A DNA stretch of 64,000 nt from JAAXGX01 sp965221595 (GCA_965221595.1 OZ244900.1:930001-994000), one strand, 5' to 3'; counted from the first letter of the stretch, positions 44,874 through 57,899 are shown. The notes: a model not told the origin generated them from the letters alone. Made by a program: numbers and translations.

Positions 44874-45887
44874 GTGCCGGTGGCCGAGCGACCGCCGCGG
44901 CGCATCCGAACCATCGACGCGCATGCCGCCGGTCAGGCGCTGCGGCTTGTCGTAGGCGGCTTCCCGCGGCCGCGCGGGCGGACGATGGCGGACAAGCGGG
45001 ACTGGCTGCGCAAGCGCTGGGACCGGCTGCGTCGGGCGCTCATGCGCGAGCCGCGCGGGCACGGGGGCATGTGCGGCGCCGTGTTGACCGAGCCGGTGAC
45101 GCCGGGGGCGCACGCCGGGCTGATCTTCATGCACGCCGAAGGCTACACGCCCATGTCCGGGCACGGGGTCATCGCGGCGGTCACCATCGCACTCGAGTGC
45201 GGGCTGCTCCGGCTGTCCGACCCGGCGGCGGACATCGTGCTCGACACGGTGGCAGGGCCGGTAGTCGCCAGCGTTGCGCGGGCCGGCCGCCGGGTCGCGC
45301 GGGTGTCGTTCCGGAACGTGCCCGCCTTCGTCCTGCAGGCCGGCATCACGCTGCCGCTGGGGAGCCGGCGCGTGCCGGTCGACGTCGCGTTCGGAGGCAT
45401 GTTCTACGCGATTGCCGATGGCGAGGCGCTGGGCACGGCGGTGCGGCCGGACAGTTTGCCCGAGCTGCGGCGGCTCGGGTCCGAGCTGCGCCGGGCGGCC
45501 GACGCGGCCCTCGCCCCCGTCCATCCCGGCGACCCCGGACTGCGGGGAATTCACGGCGCCATCGTCGTGGGGGCGCCCAACGGCGAGGCTGCCGACCTGC
45601 GCAGCGTGACGGTCTTTGCCGGGGCGCGGCTGGATCGCTCCCCGAGTGGCACCGGCACGGCGGCGGCCATGGCTGTGGTGGATGCGATGGGCATGCTGGA
45701 GCCCGGCCGGGCGTTCGTGCATGAGAGCCTGGCCGGCACGCGCTTCGTCGGCGAGCTCGAGGCGCGGACCACCGTCGGCGAGCTCCCGGCGATCGTGGTG
45801 CGCATCGCGGGCGACGCCTGGATCACGGGAGAGCACGAGTTCGTGCTCGACGCCGAGGATCCGCTGGCCGACGGTCTGACGTCCTGA
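44874..45887 (+). CDS. Proline racemase superfamily protein with Ser/Ser active-site positions
   Basis: A 337-residue protein of the proline racemase/hydroxyproline epimerase/trans-3-hydroxyproline dehydratase superfamily. The fold's two catalytic loops read GYTPMSGHGVIAAV (position of the first Cys is Ser) and RSPSGTGTAAAMA (position of the second Cys is Ser). Racemases and epimerases use Cys/Cys; dehydratases have Thr at the second site. Other hallmarks are RTIDAHAAGQALRLV, MREPRGHGGMCGAV and FGGMFYAIADGEALG. A racemase role is therefore unlikely; a dehydratase-like or unassigned role is inferred. The start is GTG 44874 after GGGGG; GTG 44880 is also possible. Confidence 0.87.
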   Translation: MPVAERPPRRIRTIDAHAAGQALRLVVGGFPRPRGRTMADKRDWLRKRWDRLRRALMREPRGHGGMCGAVLTEPVTPGAHAGLIFMHAEGYTPMSGHGVIAAVTIALECGLLRLSDPAADIVLDTVAGPVVASVARAGRRVARVSFRNVPAFVLQAGITLPLGSRRVPVDVAFGGMFYAIADGEALGTAVRPDSLPELRRLGSELRRAADAALAPVHPGDPGLRGIHGAIVVGAPNGEAADLRSVTVFAGARLDRSPSGTGTAAAMAVVDAMGMLEPGRAFVHESLAGTRFVGELEARTTVGELPAIVVRIAGDAWITGEHEFVLDAEDPLADGLTS

Positions 45888-45911
45888 CCGGCGGAACCGC
45901 TCACGCCGGAA

Positions 45912-46487
45912 TCAGGTCGCGGCGGACTCGGCAGCGGCGGCGGCCACGAAGAACGCAGCGGCCTGTCGGGCGTGCTCCTCGAGGATCGCGTGCGACCAGG
46001 TAGCCTGCAGGGTTGCAAGCACGGTCCGGTGGTACCAGACCATCGCGTCGAGCGGCGCGCTGAACGGGCGGATGAACGGGCGCCCCTGGGTGCGCAGCCC
46101 CTGCGTCATCTTCGACAGATTGTGGATCTTGTCGGCCGCCGCCACCGCCCGCGCGCCGGCACGCGGCGTCACGCGCAACTGCTCGATGTAGGCCTCCTTG
46201 CGAGCGCGCCACGGACGGGGCCGCGGGGGCTCCGAGACGTCCTGCACCAGCGCCAGCACGAGCGCCCCGAAGCGCGACCGGATGACGTCCGGCTCCAGCG
46301 CGGTGTCCTCGAGCGTGTCGTGCAGGAGTGCCGCGACGACGGTGTCCTCGTCGAAACCGTAGTCGGCCGCGATCATCGCCACCGACGTCACGTGCGAGAC
46401 CTCGAAGCCGCGCCCCGCCTTCCGCCGGCTGAGGCCGTGCGCCTCGAGCGCGGTGGCGAGCGCGAGCTCGACACGCGGGGAGTACAT
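45912..46487 (-). CDS. HD-domain phosphohydrolase (SpoT/MESH1-like)
   Basis: A 191-residue HD-superfamily protein. Metal-binding motifs are SHVTSVAMIA (His), VAALLHDTLEDT (the HD pair, about 53-54) and AADKIHNL (the later Asp). This spacing matches the hydrolase half of RelA/SpoT and small (p)ppGpp hydrolases such as MESH1. No synthetase, TGS or ACT domain is present. Cleavage of ppGpp or a related nucleotide is plausible, but other HD phosphohydrolases share the pattern. ATG 46487; the tail is Ala-rich. It converges on the proline-racemase-like gene and has no evident operon partner. Confidence 0.85.
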   Translation of the reverse strand: MYSPRVELALATALEAHGLSRRKAGRGFEVSHVTSVAMIAADYGFDEDTVVAALLHDTLEDTALEPDVIRSRFGALVLALVQDVSEPPRPRPWRARKEAYIEQLRVTPRAGARAVAAADKIHNLSKMTQGLRTQGRPFIRPFSAPLDAMVWYHRTVLATLQATWSHAILEEHARQAAAFFVAAAAAESAAT

Positions 46488-46507
46488 CGTCGCGGTTGCC
46501 GCGGTCG

Positions 46508-47428
46508 TCAGCGGCGCGCCTGGCCGGACTCGGCCGGGGCGACGTAGCTGCGGCGTGCCCGGGCGGACATGCCGCGGCCCCGGACGCGCACGTCGAGGGT
46601 GTGGACCCGGCCATCGCGTGCCTGGGGTGAGAACCCGAGCACGTATTGGCTGTGGAGCTCCTGCGACACGCGTGTGAACGTCGCGCCGAGCTCGTCCTCT
46701 TCCTCCAGCTCGAAGTAGCCGCCGCCCGTTTCCTCCGCGAGCGCGCGCAGGCTGCGATCGGGCCGCGTGCGGCGGTTGCGGAGCCCGTCGAAGTACTCGA
46801 CCTCCATCCCGATCGAGTAGATCATCACCTCTTCGGCGACGGCCCGCTCCAGGACGTCCCGCCAGCCGGTGTCGCTGGCGCTGTCCTGGCCGTCCGTCAG
46901 CACCAGGACCACCCTGCGGCCCTCGACGCCGACGAGCGCGTCCAGCGCTGCCGCCACGGCGTCGTGCAGGCGCGTGTCGTTGCCGAAGTCGAGTCCGTCG
47001 AGCTGGCCGATCAGTTCGTCGCGGTCGCCGCTGAACCCGGCCGGGGCAATCTGGATCTTGTCGTTGAAGGCGCCCACGCGCGCGCGGTCGTCCGGCAGCA
47101 TCCTGATCAGGAACTGCTCGGCGCCCGCCAGGATCAGATCCATCACGTTGGTGGTGCTGATGCTGGTGTCGAGCATCACGACCACCGTGATGGGCCGCAC
47201 CGCGTTCTCGAAGAGCGCAATCTCCTGGGGCTCACCGTCGTCGAAGATCGTGAAGTCTTCGCGCAGCAGGTCCGGCACCAAACGCCCGTCACGATCGGTC
47301 ACGGTCACATACAGGTCGACCAGCTCGGTCCCGCTCCGGAACAGCGGCTGCTCCTGGCCGTCCAGCGGACCCGCCTGCAACGTCACGAGAACCGCCACTG
47401 CCGCAACGAGTACGCGCCTGCTGCTCAT
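46508..47428 (-). CDS. Secreted VWFA-related (von Willebrand A) protein
   Basis: A 306-residue exported protein of the 'VWFA-related Acidobacterial domain' type. The signal peptide is about 1-25. The family opening VDLYVTVTDRDGRLVPDLLR and EDFTIFDDGEPQEIALFE precede a von Willebrand A domain with a MIDAS site: VVVMLDTSISTT (DxSxS) and the later VLVLTDGQDSASDTGW. The C-terminal YVLGFSPQARDGRVHTLDVR strand is also usual. It probably binds metal-dependent partners at the envelope. ATG 47428 gives the signal peptide directly. Divergent from the DUF3347 gene. Confidence 0.92.
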   Translation of the reverse strand: MSSRRVLVAAVAVLVTLQAGPLDGQEQPLFRSGTELVDLYVTVTDRDGRLVPDLLREDFTIFDDGEPQEIALFENAVRPITVVVMLDTSISTTNVMDLILAGAEQFLIRMLPDDRARVGAFNDKIQIAPAGFSGDRDELIGQLDGLDFGNDTRLHDAVAAALDALVGVEGRRVVLVLTDGQDSASDTGWRDVLERAVAEEVMIYSIGMEVEYFDGLRNRRTRPDRSLRALAEETGGGYFELEEEDELGATFTRVSQELHSQYVLGFSPQARDGRVHTLDVRVRGRGMSARARRSYVAPAESGQARR

Positions 47429-47532
47429 GCCCGCGAGCTTAGCAACCCCGCCCGCCCGGCGCAACGTTTCCCGCGAGGCGCTGCCGCCGACGTGGTACGC
47501 TTGCCGCGAGGGAAGGGAGGCGAGCGAAGAGA

Positions 47533-47979
47533 ATGACTCGATACACCATGAGGCTGCTGGCGTTGACGGTAGTCGCGACCGGACTGCTGGCCGGGTCGGC
47601 GTCCGCCGAGCTGTCGCCGGCCGTCGCGGCGCCCTATCTGCACATCCAGACCGCGCTGGCCGCCGACTCCATCGAGGGCGTGGCGGAGGCCGCCGAGGCG
47701 GTTGCCGCCGCGGCCGCGGAGCTCGGCGACGCGGGCGGGGCCATCGTCACGGCGGCGCGCGCGCTGGCGCTGGCAGACGATCTGACCAGGGCGCGGGCCG
47801 CGTTCGGCCTGCTGAGCGACGCCGTGATCGGCTACGCGCGCGAGGCGGGCCTGGGCGAGCTGCGGGTGGCCTTCTGCCCCATGGCCCGCAAGTCCTGGAT
47901 TCAGGAAGACGGCGCCATCGCCAACCCCTACCACGGACTGGAGATGCTGACCTGCGGGTCGTTCCGCGGGCTGCGCTGA
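47533..47979 (+). CDS. DUF3347 (copper-binding-like) exported protein
   Basis: A 148-residue exported protein. The signal peptide ends AGSASAELS. A helical region follows, then the DUF3347 C-terminal signature VAFCPMARKSWIQEDGAIAN and PYHGLEMLTCGSF, with two Cys and a Met in the pattern CPMA...ML.CG. DUF3347 is found as a stand-alone periplasmic protein and fused to CusB-type adaptors, hence a presumed role in handling copper or other soft metals. AAGGAGG lies about 12 bases before ATG 47533. It is followed by an R1 hairpin and then the FTR1 gene. Confidence 0.85.
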   Translation: MTRYTMRLLALTVVATGLLAGSASAELSPAVAAPYLHIQTALAADSIEGVAEAAEAVAAAAAELGDAGGAIVTAARALALADDLTRARAAFGLLSDAVIGYAREAGLGELRVAFCPMARKSWIQEDGAIANPYHGLEMLTCGSFRGLR

Positions 47980-47981
47980 CA

Positions 47982-48006
47982 TCAGACGGGGCTGCGCCCC
48001 GTCTGA
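47982..48006. repeat. Palindromic repeat family R1, copy 3 (perfect hairpin)
   Basis: TCAGACGGGGC, loop TGC, GCCCCGTCTGA: a perfect 11-bp stem. It begins three bases after the DUF3347 stop. It could act as a terminator-like or mRNA-stabilising hairpin, but there is no T-tract. Confidence 0.8.
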
Positions 48007-48077
48007 CTGACGCTGTGTTGACTGGCCGATCGGCTCGGCGCTAACGTTACTCCAGAATCGACGGACCGGGGCGCACC

Positions 48078-48845
48078 ATGCTGCAAGCATTCGTCATCAC
48101 GTTGCGCGAGGGACTGGAGGCGTTCCTGATCATCGCCATCAGCCTCGCCTACCTGCGGAAGAGCGGCAACCACCACCTGATTCCGGCGGTCCACTGGGGC
48201 ATCGCCGGCTCAATCGTGCTCAGCGTGATCGCCGGCGTGGCGCTGGCACAGGCCGCGAACCAGGCGTTGTGGGAAGGCATCCTGGCCATGGTGGCGGCCG
48301 TCCTGGTGGCCTCGCTGACGTTCCACATGTGGCGGGCGGGGCGCCGGCTGAAGGCCGAGATCGAGGGGCGGCTGGCGCGTTCGACCCTCAAGGCCGGCGC
48401 GGGCGCGTTCCTCGGCGTGCTGGGGTTCACGCTGCTGATGATCACCCGCGAGGGCATGGAAACGGCGATCATGATGAATGCGCTGCTGTTCCAGGTCCGG
48501 TCGGGGTTGCTGGTAGCCGGAGCGGCGGCCGGCGTGGCGTGCGCCGCCGTGGTGGCCTGGCTGTGGGCGCACTACGGGCACCGGGTCAACCTGGGGCAGT
48601 TCTTCCAGGTGACCGCTATCTTTCTGTGGATTTTCGTCCTCCAGCTCTTCATCTACGGCTTCCACGAGCTGACCGAGGCGAACATCTTCCCTTACAGCGA
48701 ACCGCTGCACTGGGCCACCGAGCCGTACGGGCCCGACGGCCGCTACGGGCAGCACTTCGTGTATCTGCTCGTGGCCCTGCCGCTGGGCTGGCTGGTGTAC
48801 GCCAACTGGTCGAGCCGCCGCGCCCGTCCGGCAGGCCCTGCGTGA
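48078..48845 (+). CDS. FTR1-family iron permease
   Basis: A 255-residue membrane protein with seven predicted helices. It has the two REGLE-type iron-binding motifs of the Ftr1/EfeU family: TLREGLEAFLIIAIS (about 9-13) and ITREGMETAIMMNAL (about 123-127). A third acidic element, YGFHELTEANIFPYSE, lies in the last third. Ftr1 proteins import ferric iron coupled to an oxidase or a peroxidase; neither EfeO nor EfeB is visible here. Start ATG 48078. Its stop overlaps the next gene's GTG, so the sorbosone-dehydrogenase-like protein is coupled to it. Confidence 0.92.
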   Translation: MLQAFVITLREGLEAFLIIAISLAYLRKSGNHHLIPAVHWGIAGSIVLSVIAGVALAQAANQALWEGILAMVAAVLVASLTFHMWRAGRRLKAEIEGRLARSTLKAGAGAFLGVLGFTLLMITREGMETAIMMNALLFQVRSGLLVAGAAAGVACAAVVAWLWAHYGHRVNLGQFFQVTAIFLWIFVLQLFIYGFHELTEANIFPYSEPLHWATEPYGPDGRYGQHFVYLLVALPLGWLVYANWSSRRARPAGPA

Positions 48846-50170
48846 GGTACCAGCTGTCCGCGGCGGCGGCGACTTGTCTGCTGGCGGCCTGCGTGTGCGC
48901 CGCCGCGGGGGTCGCCGCGGCAGGGGAGCAGCCGACCAGCGGCGGCGCGCGGCCGGCCTGTGATCCCGACCACGGCGGGCTGGCGTTGCCCGACGGCTTC
49001 TGCGCGCTGGTGGTGGCCGACGGAATCGGCCGCATACGGCACCTCGACGTTGCCGCCAACGGCGACATCTACGTGCGCAACCGCGGCGCGCGCGGTCGCG
49101 CGACCGGCGCCGAGGAGGAGGGCATCATCGCGCTGCGGGATGCCGACGGCGACGGGCGCGCGGAGGTCGTCGAGCGCTTCGCCGACCACTACGGTACGGG
49201 TCTTCAGCTCCACGGCGATCATCTGTACGTCTCGACGTTCACGGAGATCCTCCGGTATCCGCTGACGCCTGGACGCCTGCGGCCGGCCGGTCCCGCCGAG
49301 TCGATCGTGTCCGGCTTCCCGCTGCAGCGGGGGCACCCGGACAAGCCGTTCGCGTTCGACGCGGACGGACACATCTACGTGAACGTCGGCGCGCCCTCGA
49401 ACAACTGCCAACAGCGGGCGAGGACCCCGGGCTCACCCGGACTGCAGCCTTGTCCGCAGCGGGAACGGCAGGCCAGCGTATGGCGCTTCGATGCGGACCG
49501 TCCCGGCCAGACGCAGGCCGACGACGGGTACCGGTTCGCAATCGGCACCCGCAATCTGCTCGGGATCGCCTGGGACCCGGCCAGCCGAGCGCTGTATGCC
49601 ATGCAGCATGGGCGTGACTCGCTCGCGAGGCTCTTCGGGGCGCACTACGACGACGAGGAGAGCGCCGAGCTGCCGTCGGAGGAACTGATTCGGCTGCGTG
49701 ACGGGGCCGACTTCGGCTGGCCGTACTGCTACTACGATCACCTCCAGGACCAGCGGATGCTGGCGCCCGAGTACGGCGGCGACGGCCGGGACGTAGGCGA
49801 TTGCGCGCGGTACGAGCGGCCCCTGGTCGCCTTCCCGGGCCACTGGGCGCCCCACGATCTGCTGTTCTATGCCGGCGATCAGTTTCCCGCCCGCTACACG
49901 GACGGCGCGTTCGTCGCATTCCACGGATCCTTCAACCGGGCGCCGCTCGAGCAGGGCGGCTACCAGGTGGCGTTCGCGCCGCGCGTCAACGGCGAGTTCA
50001 CCGGCGAATGGGAGACGTTCGCCGACGGATTCGCCGGCGCGTCGCCGCTCATGAGTTCCCGCGACGCCGCCCACCGGCCGGCCGGCATAGGCCAGGGCCC
50101 GGACGGCTCTCTCTACGTGACCGACGATGCCGCCGGTCGCGTCTGGCGCATCCTCTACACTGGGAGCTGA
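48842..50170 (+). CDS. Sorbosone dehydrogenase-like beta-propeller protein
   Basis: A 442-residue exported protein. The signal peptide is about 1-27. The body is a beta-propeller of the PQQ-type glucose/sorbosone dehydrogenase group: VADGIGRIRHLDVAANGDIY, GTGLQLHGDHLYVSTFTEIL, FAIGTRNLLGIAWDPASRAL, DGADFGWPYCYYDH, FYAGDQFPARYTDGAFVAFH and GQGPDGSLYVTDDAAGRVWR. PQQ-ligand residues cannot be confirmed by eye. GTG 48842 overlaps the FTR1 stop, so the two are translated together. This raises the idea that its oxidase/dehydrogenase activity supplies electrons or redox change for iron uptake (inference). Confidence 0.9.
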   Translation: MRYQLSAAAATCLLAACVCAAAGVAAAGEQPTSGGARPACDPDHGGLALPDGFCALVVADGIGRIRHLDVAANGDIYVRNRGARGRATGAEEEGIIALRDADGDGRAEVVERFADHYGTGLQLHGDHLYVSTFTEILRYPLTPGRLRPAGPAESIVSGFPLQRGHPDKPFAFDADGHIYVNVGAPSNNCQQRARTPGSPGLQPCPQRERQASVWRFDADRPGQTQADDGYRFAIGTRNLLGIAWDPASRALYAMQHGRDSLARLFGAHYDDEESAELPSEELIRLRDGADFGWPYCYYDHLQDQRMLAPEYGGDGRDVGDCARYERPLVAFPGHWAPHDLLFYAGDQFPARYTDGAFVAFHGSFNRAPLEQGGYQVAFAPRVNGEFTGEWETFADGFAGASPLMSSRDAAHRPAGIGQGPDGSLYVTDDAAGRVWRILYTGS

Positions 50171-50228
50171 CGCGCTCCCTGCCCGGCCTGCCCGCCCACA
50201 CGGGAACCGGTGCGCCGGCTGCTGAACC

Positions 50229-53949
<3,721 letters not shown>

Positions 53950-53978
<29 letters not shown>

Positions 53979-56319
53979 ACCCGAGGCCCGGGCTGGAGTA
54001 GCGATCGATGACCGGATCGTCGTTCCGCCGCCCACGGACGTTCCACCACTCGAAGTAGCGGGCGTTGGTCACGTTGAGCAGTCCCAGCCGCAGCGTGAGG
54101 GGTCCGGCCAGCGAGACGAAGCCCACCAGGTCGGCGACCGTGTAGGCCTGCGGGGCGAACTGCTGCGCCCCGACGTCGGCCGCGCGCTTGCCGGTCGTGA
54201 AGCGCACGGACAGTTCGCTGCCCCAGCGCCCGGAGCCCGCCAGGTACTGCAGGCCGACGGTTCCGTCGCTGGGCGCGACCTCCTCGAGCGGCTCGTCGAG
54301 GACGACGTTCTCGCCGCGGATGGCCGCGAAGCTGCCGCGCAGCGTCACGCGGTCGCCCAGATGCGCCTCGCCGCGCACCTCGACACCCGCGATGTGCACC
54401 TCGTCCAGGTTCCGGGCCTGGAATTCCAGCAGCCGGGCGCCCGGTGCCAGTGGCAGCGTAGTCAATGCGATGAAGTCGTCGAAGCGGTTCGAGAAGCCGG
54501 TGACGCCGACGCTGACGCGGTCGAACGTGCTCCGGAAGCCGACCTCGATGTTGTCACTCGTCTCCGGACGCAGGTCGGGGTTGGGCAGCGTCCGGACGCC
54601 GACGGCCAGGTTCGTGTAGCCGTTGTTGACGTCGCTGTACGGCGGCGCGCGGAACCCGCTGGCGTACTGGGCGTGGAGGGTGAAGGCGTCGCTCACCCGC
54701 ACCGCCGCGCCCAGCTTCGGCGAGACCGCGCCGGCCGAGAAGTCGACCGGCGTCGGGCTGAGGGTGGTCAGGTAGATGGCGTCGCGCTGGTCGGCGTCGG
54801 TTGCGAAGCGGTCGTAGCGTACGCCCGGCGTGATGGTGAAGCGGCCGGTCTCGATCTCCGCCTGCAGGTACGCGCCGGCCTCGGTGACGTCGCTGGCCGG
54901 GAAGAACTTGGTGGGGTAGACGGGGCCGGTTCCCGTGCCGGGCAGGGGCGGTCCGGGCAGCAGGGCGCGCGTCTCGATGTCGCGCAGGGTGTCGAAGCGA
55001 TCGCGCTGGTAGCTGCCGCCGAAGGTCAGGACCACGCCGCGCACCGCACCGCCGAGCCGCTTCCGTCCCTGCGCCGTCCCGCCGACGGTGCGCTGGTCGA
55101 AGTCGAACGTGCCCAGCCGCTGCTCGGGTGTCGGCGGCGCAAGCGGGCGCCCCCCGAACAGGGTGGCGACGGTCCGTTCGTCCTCGAGCAGTTGCGACGT
55201 GTCGCTGCGGCTGCCGTGCACCATCCACGAGACCAGGTCCAGTCCGGCCCGCCCGGCCAGCGTCTGGTCGAGCGACAGACGCCAGCGCTGCTGCGTGTCG
55301 ACGGTATCGAAGTCCGCGGTGTCGATGCGGATCGTGGGGCCGGGCGGCAGCACCGGCACGCCCCGGATGCCGGCAAAGAAGTCGCTGGAGGTGGTGCTGA
55401 GGGTCCCCCGCTGCGAGAATCCCTCCGTGTCCACGCGCGTTTCGTAGACTTCGGCGGCCGCGCGCAGGCGGTTGCCGGGCGCGGCGGTGAAGGTCAGCTT
55501 GGCCAGGATCTGCGCGCCGCGGCGGCTCTGCGGGTTGGCCGCGGTGCGGCGCTCGTCCTCCGTGTCGACGGTCCCGCGGGTCTTGAATGCATCGCCCCGG
55601 TTGACGCTGCCGAAGAACATGCCCTGCACGCGGTCGTTGCCGCCGGCCAGCGAGACGTTGCCGCTCAGGTCGTTCGCCCGGCCGTCCCAGGTCGTCTTGG
55701 CGCCGACATGGAAGCGGTCCCCGCCGAGCAGATCGGCCGGGTCCTTGGTGACGAGCGAGAGGACGCCGCCGAGGGCGTCGCTGCCGTACAGCGCCGAGCT
55801 CGCGCCGCGGACGATCTCGGCCGACCGAAGCATGTCCGGGTCGATCCCCGTCTGCGCGATGCCGAGCAGGCGGAAGTCGAACTGTTCGGATGTCTGAACC
55901 CCGTCGATCTGCGTCAGCACCCGATTGCCGCCGGTGCCCCGGATGTTGATGCCGTTGAGCCCGAAGCGGGTCACGTCGTTGGCCATGTAGACACCCGGTT
56001 CGTACTTGACGAGGTCCGCCAGGTCTTCCAGCATCCGGCCCTGAATGGTGGCTTCCTCGATAACCGAAACGGTGCCCGGAACGTCGCCGACCGGCGCCGG
56101 GCGCAGCGTGGCGGCCACGGTCACCGACTCCAGGAAGGTCAGCCGGTCGTCGCCCGCGGCCGGGTCGTCGCCGGCAGGCTGCTGCGGCGGCTCCGGGGGC
56201 GGCGCGTTCTGCTGCGCGGCGGTCGCCGCCGGCGCCATCAGAGTCAGTATCGCCAGCCATAGTGCCGGGGCCACCTTCGTCGACGCCGCGGCGCGTCGTT
56301 CAGCGCGTCTCACTGTCAT
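53950..56319 (-). CDS. TonB-dependent receptor, heme/hemoglobin-receptor-like
   Basis: A 789-residue outer-membrane receptor. The signal peptide is about 1-35, a Pro-rich linker follows, then a plug domain (VPGTVSVIEEATIQGRML; DVTRFGLNGINIRGTGGNRV; AEIVRGASSALYGSDALGGV) and a 22-strand-type barrel. Features such as FTLHAQYASGFRAPPYSDVN and YTNLAVGVRTLPNPDLRPET recall heme/hemoglobin and colicin receptors (TIGR01785/01786-like). It would import a metal complex using TonB energy. The last strand ends FIGSLAYDW with the usual terminal aromatic. ATG 56319 overlaps the mutM stop (ATGA). No TonB/ExbBD or Fur box is evident nearby. Confidence 0.92.
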
Positions 56320-57257
56320 TCACGATCCTCTAACGGGTTGCCCGCCGGGCCCTCCCGGCGTTCCTTCTTCAGTTCTTCGAGTGCCTCGAGCGTCCGCGGC
56401 CAGTCGCGTTTGAGCAGGCGCGACATGGCGCGGTCCGCAAGCAGTCGGCCGCCGGTCTGGCAGGCCGGGCAGTAGTTCGATTCGTTGCTGGCGTAGACGA
56501 TGCGCTGGACCGGGCCGCCGCACGTCGGGCACGGTTGGCCGTAGCGGCCGTGAACCGCCATGGCGGGATGGAACGCCGTAACCCGTTCCGGGAACCCCTC
56601 GCCCGCCTCGCGACGCAGGCGGTCGGTCCAGTCCCGGAGGGTCGCTCGAGCCGCCGCGTGGAGCCGCGCGACGGCGCTGTCGTCCAGGCTCTGCGTGAGC
56701 GCGAGGGGAGACAGCCGCGCGGCGTGCAGGATCTCGTCGGAGTAGGCGTTGCCGATGCCCGAGAACAGACGTGGATCGGTCAGGCTCCGCTTCAGCGTGT
56801 GGTTCTCCCGCGTGAGCGCGCCGCGGAACGCCGCCAAGTCGGCGCCCGGCACGTCGAGACCGCCCCGATCGTACGCCCGCAGGCCTGCTCGTCCGGCTGC
56901 GAGATGCAGCGCGGCGCGCTTGATGGAGCCTGCCTCGGTCATCAGCAGCGTGCCGCTCGCGAAATCGAACGTCGCCAGGCCCGACTTCCGTGGCACGGCT
57001 GCGCCCGCCGGGCGCCAGCGCAGGCGCCCGGCGATCATCAGGTGCAGGACGAGGAACCGGTCACCTTCGACGCCGATCACGATGCGCTTGCCGAGGCGTT
57101 CGACGGACTCGACCGTGCGGCCCCTGACGGCATCGAGCGGCGGCTCGACGGACCGCAGCACGAACGGGCGGAGCAGCCGGATCCGCTCGATGCGTTCCCC
57201 GAGGATGCGCGGCGCGAGGCAGGCCACGTACACCTCGACATGCGGCAGTTCCGGCAT
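56316..57257 (-). CDS. mutM: Fpg/Nei-family DNA glycosylase
   Basis: A 313-residue base-excision repair glycosylase/AP lyase. The N-terminus MPELPHVEV places the catalytic Pro2 and Glu3 correctly (E. coli Fpg is MPELPEVET). The helix-2-turn-helix region SGIGNAYSDEILHAARLSPL includes the conserved Asn. The C-terminal zinc finger has CPTCGGPVQRIVYASNESNY then CPAC. It removes oxidised purines. A C-terminal extension of about 40 residues (ADRAMSRLLKRDWPRTLEAL) follows the zinc finger. ATG 57257 lies in a 30-base gap divergent to the GNAT gene. The stop overlaps the TonB-receptor start, an unusual operon partner. Confidence 0.93.
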   Translation of the reverse strand: MPELPHVEVYVACLAPRILGERIERIRLLRPFVLRSVEPPLDAVRGRTVESVERLGKRIVIGVEGDRFLVLHLMIAGRLRWRPAGAAVPRKSGLATFDFASGTLLMTEAGSIKRAALHLAAGRAGLRAYDRGGLDVPGADLAAFRGALTRENHTLKRSLTDPRLFSGIGNAYSDEILHAARLSPLALTQSLDDSAVARLHAAARATLRDWTDRLRREAGEGFPERVTAFHPAMAVHGRYGQPCPTCGGPVQRIVYASNESNYCPACQTGGRLLADRAMSRLLKRDWPRTLEALEELKKERREGPAGNPLEDRE

Positions 57258-57267
57258 GACCGCAGTG

Positions 57268-57273
57268 TATAAT
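57268..57273 (+). promoter_or_regulatory. Consensus -10 (TATAAT) for the GNAT gene
   Basis: A perfect TATAAT 14 bases before the ATG at 57288. This would give an mRNA leader of about eight bases with no Shine-Dalgarno. It lies in the 30-base divergent gap with mutM. Confidence 0.55.
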
Positions 57274-57287
57274 GCGCGCCCGATTGC

Positions 57288-57881
57288 ATGGAGTATGTCA
57301 TCCGTCAGTACGCCTTGCAGCAGGGCGCGCTCGAGATCGAGTACATCGAGGAATACTTCGGTGAGTTCTCGCGCCGCAAGACGTCGGCGGAGGTGATGGA
57401 GCGTCTCGGCAACCGCGACCATCAGATCCTGATGGCCGAGGCGCCGCTCCCGGACGACCCGGCCACGGTGGTGCCGGTGGCCTACAAGGTGTCGCATGAG
57501 CTGCGGCGCAGCGAGACCGACGCGAAGCTCGCCGATCTGGTGACCCGCCTCAGCGACTGCGTCGCGTTCACCGGCCGCAAGGTACTGTACAGCTGGATCG
57601 GCGGGACGCGCCGCGACTGGCGCGGCCAGGGTTTCTTTCGGGCCCTGACCGAGGAGCAGGAGGCCTGGGCTCTCGACAACGGTTTCGACGAGATCGTCGT
57701 CAAAACCAAGAACAAGCTGTACAACATGCGCGGGACGCTCGACCATCTGCAGTTCAACGTGATCAAGTTCGAACCGCGCGCCGACGACAACCGGGAGGCG
57801 AAGGTCTACCTCAGCAAGCTGCTCGGCCTCGAGGTGCTCGATGGCCACCGCAGCCGGCGCTCCGTCGTGCGCCCGGCTTGA
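57288..57881 (+). CDS. GNAT-like acetyltransferase
   Basis: A 197-residue protein resembling GNAT N-acetyltransferases. A central beta strand (KVLYSWIGGTRRDW) runs into the acetyl-CoA loop RRDWRGQGFFRALTEEQEAW (the Q/RxxGxG/A-type motif), followed by the strand FDEIVVKTKNKLYNMRGTLD. The first 90 residues are unassigned (EIEYIEEYFGEFSRRKTSAE). The substrate is unknown. The promoter has a consensus -10 with a very short leader. Its end overlaps the region just before the SpoU methylase GTG by 18 bases of spacing, so both may be co-transcribed. Confidence 0.8.
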   Translation: MEYVIRQYALQQGALEIEYIEEYFGEFSRRKTSAEVMERLGNRDHQILMAEAPLPDDPATVVPVAYKVSHELRRSETDAKLADLVTRLSDCVAFTGRKVLYSWIGGTRRDWRGQGFFRALTEEQEAWALDNGFDEIVVKTKNKLYNMRGTLDHLQFNVIKFEPRADDNREAKVYLSKLLGLEVLDGHRSRRSVVRPA

Positions 57882-57899
57882 CAGCCCGCGGCGTGACCC

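Noticed and set aside
47982..48006. Rho-independent terminator after the DUF3347 gene
   Set aside because: The hairpin is perfect but has no T-tract, and the same core occurs at unrelated places, so I annotate it as a dispersed repeat.
50171..50228. Cobalamin riboswitch upstream of metH
   Set aside because: The gap is only 58 bases, too short for the element, and no conserved B12-box is seen.
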